Below, piece by piece: positions 32,966 through 41,633 of a DNA stretch of 64,000 nt. Made by a program: the position numbers and the translations under genes. Location of the stretch: contig JAGHVD010000064.1 in NCBI GenBank assembly GCA_018064475.1, positions 1 through 64,000 on the forward strand. The letters run 5' to 3'. This DNA is from Candidatus Scatonaster coprocaballi. GTDB taxonomy: Bacteria > Bacillota > Clostridia > Saccharofermentanales > Saccharofermentanaceae. The stretch's first letter is position 1; each line of letters starts with the position of its first letter. The notes beneath the pieces are model-generated. The model searched no databases. It saw only the letters and a list, made by a program, of their open reading frames with translations, and was not told the origin of the DNA.

Positions 32966-33047
32966 CGGTTGAATGGGAATTGATGCAACGGAGTTTCCAT
33001 ATAATTTCCACGGTTTGACTGTTCCATGGAAAAAATATGGAAATGTG

Positions 33048-33104
33048 TTGACAAGGGAAATGGTCGCGGTATAATGAATTTAGTCAAAGATAGTCAAAGT
33101 CAAA
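33048..33104 (+). promoter_or_regulatory. ctsR operon promoter and CtsR operator
   Basis: TTGACA, 16-bp spacer, TATAAT (33070-33075). Directly downstream lie CtsR heptads AGTCAAA (33082-33088) and AGTCAAA (33092-33098) with the canonical 3-nt gap, followed without gap by a further GTCAAA (33099-33104). This is the known CtsR site, placed so that bound repressor blocks the start point: heat or protein stress should release it and the repressor controls its own operon. Confidence 0.92.
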
Positions 33105-33217
33105 TATCAAAGAAGAGACTTGATGGACGTGACGGAAGGTGAGCGAGGTCGACGCTGGACAATGAAGCGACGAAGAAGTGCGCGCTTACACGAATTGATA
33201 AGAAAGAAGGGAATCGT

Positions 33218-33679
33218 ATGGCAAGACTGGTCGATGTGATTGAAATGATGATCAAAGAAATGCTGGATGAGAACGATGGTGCGGCGGTCATTAACCGAAG
33301 CGATCTGGCTGAACGTGTGAACTGTGTGCCGTCCCAGATTACATATGTGATTTCTACACGATTTACCAATGGACAGGGATATATCGTAGAGAGCCGTCGT
33401 GGCGGTGGTGGACAGATCCGCATCTCCCGTGTGCAGAGTCTGGCGGGTACGAATTATCTTATGCATACCATCAACTCGTTGGGCGATACACTGTCTCAGC
33501 AGCAGGCGGAGATCTACTTACTGAATTTTATTGACTATGAGGTCATGGATAATAAGACGGCGAGACTGATTAAGGCGGCCATTTCTGACCGTGCGCTGTC
33601 GGGTATCGATCCGGATAAGAAGGCGATGGTACGCATGGATATTTTCAAGAACATGCTGATCAGCTTGATTACGAAGTAA
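33218..33679 (+). CDS. ctsR: Transcriptional repressor CtsR
   Basis: A 153-residue class III heat-shock repressor. The winged-helix domain includes LAERVNCVPSQITYVISTRF and the beta-wing glycines RRGGGGQIRISR, the temperature-sensing loop of the family. The C-terminal dimer domain (about 85-150) follows. It represses clpC-type operons and is removed under stress by the McsB/ClpCP system encoded downstream. The start follows AAGAAGGGAATCGT; it has a 110-nt leader after the operator. Confidence 0.95.
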   Translation: MARLVDVIEMMIKEMLDENDGAAVINRSDLAERVNCVPSQITYVISTRFTNGQGYIVESRRGGGGQIRISRVQSLAGTNYLMHTINSLGDTLSQQQAEIYLLNFIDYEVMDNKTARLIKAAISDRALSGIDPDKKAMVRMDIFKNMLISLITK

Positions 33680-33709
33680 GGATAGGAAGAAGAGAAGAGG
33701 TGGCATGAT

Positions 33710-34381
33710 ATGAAATGTCAACGTTGTAAAGATAGAGAAGCAAATGTGAAGATCATGAAGCAAGTGCAGGGCAAAGCCCCGCAGATGCTTATGCTTTGTG
33801 ATGAGTGTGCGCGTGAGATGGGTATCTCCATCCCGGGAACACTGAAGAATGGACTGCTAGGTGCAGGATTACCTGGCGCGCTGGATGAAGGGTTCGGCAA
33901 CATGACCAGCCCGCTTGATATATTGGCCAGTGCTTTTGCCGCGCCATTCGGATTAGGATTCGAAGGACTGTCCGGTGATGCGGGAAATAACGTGACCTGC
34001 CCGACTTGCGGCATTACGCAAAGTCAATTTACGAAGAGCGGTTTCTTGGGATGCCCGGATTGTTATCAGGTGTTCTCCAAGTGGATCGATCCGATGTTCC
34101 AGCGTACGCAGATGGGTAGTAAGCATCTGGGCAGAACGCCTGGAAATGCGGGCGGAATCGAGCTGCATGACGAGGACGGCAAGGACGAGCCGGAGATTCG
34201 ACAGGTGGAGACGGAAGCCGATGTGCTGGTCGGTCTGTCACCGGAAGAGAAAGAGAAGAAACAACTGATCATGGAGAAAGAACGTGCGCTCCAGGAGGCC
34301 ATTAAGAAGGAAGATTACCTCGAAGCGGCGAAGCTTCGTGACGAGATCAAGGCCATCAAGGGAGAGGAGGGCGAACAATGA
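33710..34381 (+). CDS. mcsA: McsA, zinc-finger activator of McsB
   Basis: A 223-residue UVR-domain protein. Two pairs of CXXC zinc motifs are present: CQRC and CDEC near the N terminus, CPTC and CPDC near 98 and 115. A Gly/Pro-rich stretch separates them. The C-terminal UVR motif reads AIKKEDYLEAAKLRDEIK. In Bacillus, McsA activates the arginine kinase McsB and delivers substrates to ClpC. The final codons overlap the mcsB start (ATGA). Confidence 0.93.
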   Translation: MKCQRCKDREANVKIMKQVQGKAPQMLMLCDECAREMGISIPGTLKNGLLGAGLPGALDEGFGNMTSPLDILASAFAAPFGLGFEGLSGDAGNNVTCPTCGITQSQFTKSGFLGCPDCYQVFSKWIDPMFQRTQMGSKHLGRTPGNAGGIELHDEDGKDEPEIRQVETEADVLVGLSPEEKEKKQLIMEKERALQEAIKKEDYLEAAKLRDEIKAIKGEEGEQ

Positions 34382-35427
34382 GTTGGTATTTAGAAGCCGG
34401 AAACGACAGTGACATTGTACTTTCTAGCCGAATCAGACTGGCAAGAAATATCAAGGGCGTTGCTTTTCCCAATAAGATGACGGAAGAAACAAGAGCGCGG
34501 GTGCTGGAGCAGGTATCGGACGTGTTGCTGAAGATGCCGGGAAATGCCCTCATGAGAATGGACATTGCACCGCTTCCGCAGATCGACCGCAAGGCCCTCA
34601 TTGAGAAACACCTGATCTCCGAAGAACTGGCCAAAGGACAGGTCGGGCAGAGTGCTTTTATATCCAGAGATGAGAATTTCAGTGTGATGGTCAATGAAGA
34701 AGACCACATTCGTATTCAGGTCATGGCGCCGGGATTTGCGATGGAGAACATCTATAAGCAGGCCGAGGATCTGGCGATCTATCTGGAGCAGAATCTGGAT
34801 ATTGCATTCTCAGAGAAGTACGGATTCCTGACGGCCTACCCAAGTAACACGGGTACCGGACTTCGCGCTTCGGTAATGGTGCATCTGCCGGTGATCACTG
34901 CAATCGGAAGGATCTCGGCATTGACCAATTCACTGGAGAAGGCCGGCTATACGGTGCGCGGCGCGTATGGTGAGAAGAGCAGACCTTCCGGAAATATCTA
35001 TCAGATTTCGAATACGATCACCTTAGGTATTTCGGAGAAGAAGACGATTGCGAATTTTGCCAGAATGATCAACGAGGTCATCCAGTTGGAGCGACAGTTG
35101 CGGAAGGAGTATTATGAGAAGAACCAGGTTCGCTTGGAAGATAAGATCTATCGTTCGATGGGCGAGCTGACTTATGCAAGACTCCTGCCGGAGGGCGAGG
35201 CGATGAATCGTCTGAGTGATCTTCGATTAGGCGTGGCCTGTGGTTTTGTAAAAGAAATTAACGAACGACAGCTGATGATGCTGCTCAACACGATCGGTAG
35301 TGCTTCGGTCATGAAGCGTTGTGGGGAGGGTCTCCTTCCGAAAGATTGTGATCGGAAAAGAGCAGAGTTTGTCAGAGAAGTACTACTGAATAAGAAAGAT
35401 GAGAAACAAGGAGGTTCAGATCTATGA
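34378..35427 (+). CDS. mcsB: Protein-arginine kinase McsB, active-site cysteine replaced
   Basis: A 349-residue phosphagen-kinase-fold protein arginine kinase that tags proteins with phosphoarginine for ClpCP. Family blocks are SSRIRLARNI, NEEDHIRIQ, GTGLRASVMVHLP and QISNTITLG. The loop that normally reads LT(S/A)CPTNxGTG, with a near-universal cysteine, reads LTAYPSNTGTG here (codon TAC at 34837-34839), a Cys-to-Tyr change one base away from TGC. Other nucleotide-binding arginines look intact. Activity could be lowered or the mechanism may not need the Cys. Overlaps mcsA and clpC by 4 bp each. Confidence 0.93.
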   Translation: MSWYLEAGNDSDIVLSSRIRLARNIKGVAFPNKMTEETRARVLEQVSDVLLKMPGNALMRMDIAPLPQIDRKALIEKHLISEELAKGQVGQSAFISRDENFSVMVNEEDHIRIQVMAPGFAMENIYKQAEDLAIYLEQNLDIAFSEKYGFLTAYPSNTGTGLRASVMVHLPVITAIGRISALTNSLEKAGYTVRGAYGEKSRPSGNIYQISNTITLGISEKKTIANFARMINEVIQLERQLRKEYYEKNQVRLEDKIYRSMGELTYARLLPEGEAMNRLSDLRLGVACGFVKEINERQLMMLLNTIGSASVMKRCGEGLLPKDCDRKRAEFVREVLLNKKDEKQGGSDL

Positions 35428-38093
35428 ATATTTCTAGAAGAACAATGGAAATGCTCTCTCGTGCGCAGATGTATTCGAATTCACTGTGCATGGAGTACAT
35501 CGGCACAGAACATGTGCTGCTGGCGCTCTCTGATACACAGATGACGCCGGTCAATGAGATTATGGAGAAATATGGTGTCAGCCATCAGGATGTTGTCGAC
35601 GAAGTCGTGAAGATCTCCGGTCGTGACATGGGCTCGACATCAGAACGTGAAGCGGATCCGAATGAGATCTTCGCACATTGTACGAACCGTACCAAGAGAT
35701 TGCTGTATCTGGCGGAGTTCCTGACGAAGAAAACCGGCAAGAACGTAGTCGAACCGGAGCATGTCTTACTGGCAATCCTCCGTGAGGGTCAGTGCACGGC
35801 TTATAGAATTCTGGCTTATCACGATTTCGAGGCGAAGGAAGCAGCAGCAGATATCATCTCGCTCCTGCATGAACGTTCACCGTTCGAAGAGGATGAGGTG
35901 GAAAGAGACGGCGAAGAGTCGGAGCGCGAGGAGTCAGACGACAATGAAGAGGGTGCGCCGTCAGACCTCGAGGGTCTCCTGCGTGCACGTGCCCGTGGCA
36001 ATCGAAACGGTATCAAAGACGAGAACGATGAGGAAAAGGGCGGCAAGAAGGGCAGCAAGACGAAGACACTGGACAAGTTCTGTAAGGACCTGACAGAAGA
36101 AGCCCGTGCGGGTCGTATCGATCCGGTCATTGGCCGTGAAGATGAGATTTCTCGTGTCATGCAGATCTTGGTGCGTCGTACGAAGAATGACCCGTGCCTG
36201 ATCGGTGAACCGGGTGTAGGTAAGACCGCCATTGCAGAAGGCCTTGCACTGAAGATCGTGAATAACGATGTGCCGGATCTTCTGGCCGGAAAGCGCGTAC
36301 TTTCTTTGGACCTTGCTTCTATGCTGGCCGGTACACGTTATCGTGGTGACTTCGAAGAGCGCTTCAAGAAAGGCTTGGAGGAGGCAACCAAGGCCGGTGA
36401 CGTAATCCTCTTCATCGATGAGCTGCATACGATCATGGGTGCCGGTAATTCCGAAGGCTCGATGGATGCGGCCAATATGCTGAAGCCGATGTTGGCTCGT
36501 GGCGAACTGAATGTGATCGGTGCGACCACGCTGGATGAATATAGAAAACATATTGAGAAAGACTCTGCGCTGGAGCGTCGTTTCCAGCAGGTACTGGTCA
36601 AGGAACCGAGTACCACGGATGCGATCCTTATTCTGAAGGGCATTCGTAGCAAATTCGAAGAGCATCACAAGATCAAGATTCCGGACGAGGCCATCGATGC
36701 AGCCGTTATCTTGAGTAGCCGATACATTACCGACCGTTTCTTGCCGGATAAGGCAATCGACTTGATCGATGAGGCGGCTTCCCGTCTGCGCATCAAGATG
36801 TCGACAGAACCGGAGGAGACGAAGAAGATCGGTGAGCGTATCAATGAGATCATGCGTCTGAAGCAGGATGCGGTAGCGAATCAGGACTTCGAGACGGCAC
36901 AGAAACTTCGTGATGAAGAAGTGCTTCTGGAGGAGCGTCTGAGTACGCTTCGTCAGCAGGTCGTCAGCTCCAAGGGCGATCAGGAACTGTCATTGACGCC
37001 GGACGACATCGCGGATATTGTTGCGAACTGGACGGGTATCCCGGTCAAGAAGATCACAGAAAGCGATGCGGAACGTCTGAAGACACTGGAAGAAGAGTTG
37101 AAGAAACGTGTCATCGGACAGGATGAGGCGGTGACTGCGATTGCCAAGGCGATCCGCCGAAGCCGACTCGGACTCAAGGATCCGAAGCGTCCATCCGGTT
37201 CTTTCATCTTCCTCGGTACGACCGGTGTAGGTAAGACAGAATTGGCAAAAGCACTTGCAGAAGTGATGTTTGGTAACGAGAATGCGTTGATCCGTGTAGA
37301 CATGTCTGAGTATATGGAGAAGCACGATGTCAGCAAGATCATCGGTTCGCCGCCGGGCTATGTGGGTTACGATGAAGGTGGACAGCTCACAGAGAAAGTA
37401 CGCCGCCAACCCTATTCGGTAGTGCTTTTCGACGAGATTGAGAAAGCACATCCGGAGATCTTCAACTCCATGTTGCAGATCTTGGATGATGGCCGTCTGA
37501 CTGATGGTCAGGGTCGAATCGTAGACTTCAAGAATACGATCATCATCATGACCTCCAATATCGGTGCGCGTATGCTGACAACTTCTGCCGGCCGTCATAT
37601 CGGATTCTCGATTCCGACCGAGAAGAAGGATGATCCATTCGTGGATGAGGCAGATGTAGGTAAGCTCTATGGCGGCAAGTCCTATAGCGAAGCCAAGGAC
37701 ATGGTGATGGAGGAATTGAAGAAGGCCTTCAACCCTGAGTTCATCAACCGTGTGGACGAGATCATCTTCTTCAAGATGCTGGGCAAGCAGTCGATCCTCA
37801 AGATCGTCGATCTTCTGACGGAGAGCCTGTCCAAGCGTGTCAAGGAACTGGGCATCGAGATCGAGCTCACCGATGCGGCACGTGAACTTCTGGCGAAGAA
37901 GGGCTACGATCCGCAATATGGTGCAAGACCGCTGAAACGTGTCATCCAGTCTATGGTCGAGGATAAGTTCTCCGAGGCATTACTCGATCGTACTGTAGAA
38001 GCTGGATCGACTGCACTGGTCGATGCACAGGACGAGGAGATCGTCATCAAGAAGAAAGAAACCAAGATTGCAGCATTGCAGGAGAATGAGTGA
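35424..38093 (+). CDS. clpC: ATP-dependent Clp protease ATPase ClpC
   Basis: An 889-residue Hsp100 unfoldase. A double Clp-N domain (1-145) is followed by an acidic, charged linker (about 150-215). The first AAA+ module has GEPGVGKTAIAEGLA and FIDELHTIMGAG. A UVR-containing middle domain (QDFETAQKLRDEE) comes next, and a second AAA+ module has GTTGVGKTELAKALAE and VLFDEIEKAHPEIFN. It unfolds substrates for ClpP, including phosphoarginine-tagged proteins made by McsB. The long acidic linker after the N domain is larger than in Bacillus. clpP is not in the window. Confidence 0.97.
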   Translation: MNISRRTMEMLSRAQMYSNSLCMEYIGTEHVLLALSDTQMTPVNEIMEKYGVSHQDVVDEVVKISGRDMGSTSEREADPNEIFAHCTNRTKRLLYLAEFLTKKTGKNVVEPEHVLLAILREGQCTAYRILAYHDFEAKEAAADIISLLHERSPFEEDEVERDGEESEREESDDNEEGAPSDLEGLLRARARGNRNGIKDENDEEKGGKKGSKTKTLDKFCKDLTEEARAGRIDPVIGREDEISRVMQILVRRTKNDPCLIGEPGVGKTAIAEGLALKIVNNDVPDLLAGKRVLSLDLASMLAGTRYRGDFEERFKKGLEEATKAGDVILFIDELHTIMGAGNSEGSMDAANMLKPMLARGELNVIGATTLDEYRKHIEKDSALERRFQQVLVKEPSTTDAILILKGIRSKFEEHHKIKIPDEAIDAAVILSSRYITDRFLPDKAIDLIDEAASRLRIKMSTEPEETKKIGERINEIMRLKQDAVANQDFETAQKLRDEEVLLEERLSTLRQQVVSSKGDQELSLTPDDIADIVANWTGIPVKKITESDAERLKTLEEELKKRVIGQDEAVTAIAKAIRRSRLGLKDPKRPSGSFIFLGTTGVGKTELAKALAEVMFGNENALIRVDMSEYMEKHDVSKIIGSPPGYVGYDEGGQLTEKVRRQPYSVVLFDEIEKAHPEIFNSMLQILDDGRLTDGQGRIVDFKNTIIIMTSNIGARMLTTSAGRHIGFSIPTEKKDDPFVDEADVGKLYGGKSYSEAKDMVMEELKKAFNPEFINRVDEIIFFKMLGKQSILKIVDLLTESLSKRVKELGIEIELTDAARELLAKKGYDPQYGARPLKRVIQSMVEDKFSEALLDRTVEAGSTALVDAQDEEIVIKKKETKIAALQENE

Positions 38094-38095
38094 GT

Positions 38096-39238
38096 ATGAA
38101 ATACAGAGATCTAGGTAGAACCGGACTAAAGGTGAGTGAGATCGGCTTCGGCGGTGAGTGGCTGGAACGTCACGACGAGAAGGATTCAATCGAACTGATC
38201 CGCTATGCGGGGGAGAAAGGAATCAATATCATTGACTGCTGGATGGCCGATCCGAAGTCCCGTGACATTATCGGTCCAGCCATCGCAGGGAATCGAAGCC
38301 ACTGGATCGGGCAGGGCCACATCGGCTCGACTTATCAGAACGGGCAGTATGTGCGCACACGTGATATGAACTTCGTGAAGCCGGCCTTCGAGGATTTGCT
38401 GACCCGCCTTCGTACGGACTACGTAGATCTTGGCATGATTCACTATGTGGACGATGAGAAAGACTGGCAGAACTGTCTGGAATCGGATTTCATCAAGTAT
38501 GTGATGGAACTCAAAGAAAGCGGGAAGATCAAACATATCGGTCTTTCTACCCACAATCCGCGAATCGGCAAACTGGCAGCAGAATCTGGATTGGTCGAGA
38601 TGATCATGTTCTCGATCAATCCGGCATTCGATATGCATCCGGCAACGGAGGATCTGGATTCCATGTTCGGTGCATACGAGGAGAACTTGTCCGGCATTGA
38701 CCCAGAGCGTGCAGCGTTCTACCGTCTTTGTGAAGAGAAGGAGATTGGTCTGACGGCGATGAAACCGTACTTCGGCGGAAACCTCTTCGATGACAAGAAG
38801 TCCCCGTTTGGAGTGGTTTTCACACCGACACAGTGCATCCATTATGTGCTGACACGTCCGGCTGTTGCGTCTGCGTTGTGTGGATACGATACCAAAGAGC
38901 AGGTCGATCAGGCGGTGGCCTATGAGACTGCTTCGGATGAAGAGAAAGATTACGCATCGGTCATTGCCAATTCACCGGCTCATTCCTACAAGGGGATGTG
39001 CATATACTGTGGGCATTGTAAGCCGTGTCCGATGGACATCGATATTGCGATGGTCAGTAAGTTCTACGATCTGGCCAGAAGTCAGGAGAAAGTACCGGAA
39101 AGTATTCAGTCTCACTATGAGGCATTAGGCGTTACGGCTTCTTCCTGCATCGGTTGTCAGAGCTGCGAGAGCCGTTGCCCATTCGAGGTGAAGATTGCGG
39201 AGCGTATGGCCCAGGCGGCAGAACTCTTCGGATGTTAA
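38096..39238 (+). CDS. Aldo/keto reductase with C-terminal 4Fe-4S ferredoxin domain
   Basis: About 380 residues. The TIM-barrel opens MKYRDLGRTGLKVSEIGFGG, and has the catalytic-type segments YVDLGMIHYVDD and GLSTHNP. The C-terminal region carries two cluster motifs, CIYCGHCKPCP and CIGCQSCESRCP, for two 4Fe-4S clusters. Such fused oxidoreductases are common in anaerobes; the substrate is unknown. The stop of clpC overlaps an alternative GTG start at 38090; ATG 38096 fits the family N terminus. It may be read through from the clpC operon, but no functional link is known. Confidence 0.88.
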   Translation: MKYRDLGRTGLKVSEIGFGGEWLERHDEKDSIELIRYAGEKGINIIDCWMADPKSRDIIGPAIAGNRSHWIGQGHIGSTYQNGQYVRTRDMNFVKPAFEDLLTRLRTDYVDLGMIHYVDDEKDWQNCLESDFIKYVMELKESGKIKHIGLSTHNPRIGKLAAESGLVEMIMFSINPAFDMHPATEDLDSMFGAYEENLSGIDPERAAFYRLCEEKEIGLTAMKPYFGGNLFDDKKSPFGVVFTPTQCIHYVLTRPAVASALCGYDTKEQVDQAVAYETASDEEKDYASVIANSPAHSYKGMCIYCGHCKPCPMDIDIAMVSKFYDLARSQEKVPESIQSHYEALGVTASSCIGCQSCESRCPFEVKIAERMAQAAELFGC

Positions 39239-39268
39239 GTGGTTTTACCGAATATGAGGTGAAAGATT

Positions 39269-40090
39269 CTGATTGCAGATTATTTCCAAAACTCGAAAGA
39301 CTATGATGGATACGTTCAGGGAGAACTGGGCGTATTCATTCCTGTCCGTTCGGATCGTTGTGAGTTGTCGAAGGAGTACAGTTACCCGTGTTATGAAGTG
39401 ATCATCGACTTCAATGATTCCCAAGCGAATGCCCATTCCTACCAGGCGCACATTACGTCGCCGAATGTGGTCCATCCGCGACGGGGATGCCAGCATTGCT
39501 ATATCGTGCTGATTGGACGGGAATTCTTCGAAAAGAGATATCTAATGTATGCGCCTTCCATTCCTGTGTTCAAGGAGCAAGCATTTGATTTCTGTTCTGA
39601 CATTCTCAAGGCGCTGAATACATTCGTGTTCGAAGTCAGTAAGCACATGATGAACTCGGACATTACCTTGGCCGCGCAGGCGGAGATCATTACGCACTGG
39701 ACGATCCGCTCGCTGATGGGCGAGACACTGGATATGCGTGCGGTATCTTCCAATTATTCCATTGCGCGCGCCCAACACTACATCGAGCAGCACTACGCAG
39801 AACATATTACACTCACGACACTGGCCGAAGTGGGCCATATGTCAGTGACGTCTTTCAATCGTAATTTCAAGAAAGAACTTGGTATTACGCCGATCGATTA
39901 TCTGATCGAAGTTCGGATCAAGACGGCAAAACTTCTTCTGAAGAGGAAAGAACTGTCGATTACGGAAGTGGCGATGCGAAGTGGATTCGGGAGCGCTTCA
40001 CATTTCTCTTCTTGCTTCCTGACCCGTGTTGGTACGACGCCACAGGAGTATCGCAAAAGATATACGGAGCCGGAGGCTTTTCCTGGTTAG
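39269..40090 (+). CDS. AraC-family transcriptional regulator
   Basis: About 273 residues if translation starts at the CTG at 39269, which lies 6 bp after GAGGTGA. The first ordinary start codon is TTG at 39365 (241 residues) but that has no ribosome site and would cut the N-terminal sensor domain. The C terminus holds the two HTH motifs: ITLTTLAEVGHMSVTSFNRN followed by FKKELGITPIDYLIEVRI, and ITEVAMRSGFGSASHFSSCF. The N-terminal part is probably a cupin-type ligand domain. Targets unknown; the adjacent oxidoreductase genes are candidates. Confidence 0.82.
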   Translation: MIADYFQNSKDYDGYVQGELGVFIPVRSDRCELSKEYSYPCYEVIIDFNDSQANAHSYQAHITSPNVVHPRRGCQHCYIVLIGREFFEKRYLMYAPSIPVFKEQAFDFCSDILKALNTFVFEVSKHMMNSDITLAAQAEIITHWTIRSLMGETLDMRAVSSNYSIARAQHYIEQHYAEHITLTTLAEVGHMSVTSFNRNFKKELGITPIDYLIEVRIKTAKLLLKRKELSITEVAMRSGFGSASHFSSCFLTRVGTTPQEYRKRYTEPEAFPG

Positions 40091-40187
40091 ATTTTGAAAA
40101 ACTTTGGTTATTTCCTGATATTCATCGGCGGAGCCATAGCGTACAATCTCCATCAATAAGTTGTTAAAAACGATGGGAGGAATGTAT

Positions 40188-40625
40188 ATGACGAAGGATG
40201 AAATGTATGCGCTGATGAATGCAAACTTAGGATTCCATCTTGCTACAGTTGAAGGAGATCAGCCACGTGTCAGAGGGATGATGCTTTTCCGTGCGGATGA
40301 CCGTGGAATCATCTTTCATACTGCTTCTACCAAAGATGTATTCAAGCAGATCATGGAGAATCCGAAAGCGGAACTGTGCTTCAATGGAAACGGTACGCAG
40401 ATTCGTGTGACCGGCAAACTCGAGGTCGTTGACGATCCGAAATTAAGAGAAGAAATCTTCAATCATCCGACGCGTAAATTCCTCCAGGCATGGAAAGCTA
40501 ACGGCATTGATCATTTGCTGCAGGTTCTTGTCATGAGAAACGGTGAGGCCGTTACTTGGACGATGGAGACGAACTTCGCACCGAAGGAGAAAGTGATGCT
40601 CTGTGAGGGCGAAGGGAAAGCCTGA
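40188..40625 (+). CDS. Pyridoxamine 5'-phosphate oxidase-like flavoprotein
   Basis: A 145-residue split-barrel protein of the PNPOx-like superfamily: LGFHLATVEGDQPRVRGMML, FHTASTKDVFKQI and AELCFNGNGTQIRVTGKLEV are typical. These small proteins bind FMN or F420/haem and are mostly uncharacterised oxidoreductases; pyridoxamine oxidation is not implied. The start follows GGGAGG with 7-bp spacing. A terminator follows, so it is a single gene, possibly controlled by the AraC regulator upstream. Confidence 0.87.
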   Translation: MTKDEMYALMNANLGFHLATVEGDQPRVRGMMLFRADDRGIIFHTASTKDVFKQIMENPKAELCFNGNGTQIRVTGKLEVVDDPKLREEIFNHPTRKFLQAWKANGIDHLLQVLVMRNGEAVTWTMETNFAPKEKVMLCEGEGKA

Positions 40626-40670
40626 ACGATACTGAATCAACGCTTTTATCTAGGTATATAGGGCGATAAC

Positions 40671-40709
40671 CAGCCTGCACGATTGTTTTACGTGCGGGCT
40701 GATTTTTTC
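40671..40709 (+). terminator. Terminator of the PNPOx-like gene
   Basis: CAGCCTGCACG and CGTGCGGGCTG form an 11-bp stem, 9-nt loop, then ATTTTTTC. Confidence 0.9.
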
Positions 40710-40721
40710 TAAATTTGGATA

Positions 40722-40751
40722 TTGACAGAAACAAACGTTCGGCATTATAAT
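40722..40751 (+). promoter_or_regulatory. Promoter of the DUF4130 gene
   Basis: TTGACA, 18-bp spacer, TATAAT, 57 bp before the ATG at 40809. Confidence 0.8.
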
Positions 40752-40808
40752 GACGCCATACCTACAAAAACGAACATAAATTCGTAAAGAAACAAGGAGG
40801 CGTTGCAT

Positions 40809-41576
40809 ATGTCGGATGAACTGGAATATATTTACGATGGTACGTTTGAAGGCTTTCTGTGTTGTGTGTACGCGAGTTTTGTTCGAAGAGAAGTACCACG
40901 ACATATCTATGTAGAAGATGGTGTGCCACTTCTCGGCGAGACTGCTACATGGATCGCGACAGATTGGGACCAGGCCCAGCGTGTATATGTTTCGCTGAGC
41001 AGGAAGATCGGTATGGAAGCACAGGATGTGGTGAAAGAAGTCTTCCTAACGAATATGCCCAACAAAGAGATGATCCTCTTCCACTATATCTGCTTAGGTT
41101 ATCGGTTGGGCAGAATGGTGATCACGCAGGAGGAATGGCAAGCGGAGACGCGCACCTCCAAGATGCAGCCGAATGCGAATGAACGGCGGCTGATTCAAGT
41201 TGTGCTGGATGCGATGCAGATCTATCGGGCAGAAGTGAGAAACGTAAGTGGCTCGATGCGATTTCGTTCCTATACCGATGTGATGATCTCCTGCATTGCG
41301 CCGAAGAATCGGATCATGCCTGCACTGGCAGATTTCTTCGAACGAAGATTCGCGCGGAACAATTTCCTTCTCTATGATAAGACGCACCAGATGGCTGCGA
41401 TTCATCGGCAAGAGGGAACGATGGTCACCCGCATGAAGTGTACGAATCTGCCCGTCCTTTACGACGAGAACAATGTATATGAGTATCTCTGGAAATCGTG
41501 GTACGACCGGATTCAGATCGAACTTCCGAGGAATCCGAAATATGACATGAATGAGATGAAGGGGCGACTCTGGTGA
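40809..41576 (+). CDS. DUF4130/TIGR03915 putative DNA metabolism protein
   Basis: A 255-residue protein of the family that is normally found beside a radical-SAM partner annotated as a putative DNA repair/modification enzyme. Recognisable parts are YDGTFEGFLCCVYASF at the N terminus, SGSMRFR, RFARNNFLLYDKTHQMA and the C-terminal YLWKSWYDRIQIE. No radical-SAM gene lies within the window on either side, so the gene is an orphan here. The start follows AAGGAGG with 8-bp spacing. Confidence 0.8.
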   Translation: MSDELEYIYDGTFEGFLCCVYASFVRREVPRHIYVEDGVPLLGETATWIATDWDQAQRVYVSLSRKIGMEAQDVVKEVFLTNMPNKEMILFHYICLGYRLGRMVITQEEWQAETRTSKMQPNANERRLIQVVLDAMQIYRAEVRNVSGSMRFRSYTDVMISCIAPKNRIMPALADFFERRFARNNFLLYDKTHQMAAIHRQEGTMVTRMKCTNLPVLYDENNVYEYLWKSWYDRIQIELPRNPKYDMNEMKGRLW

Positions 41577-41633
41577 GATGTTACGGGGAACAGCGCATGA
41601 GGCGAAAACACGGGAACGTAGGAATGAAGAGAA

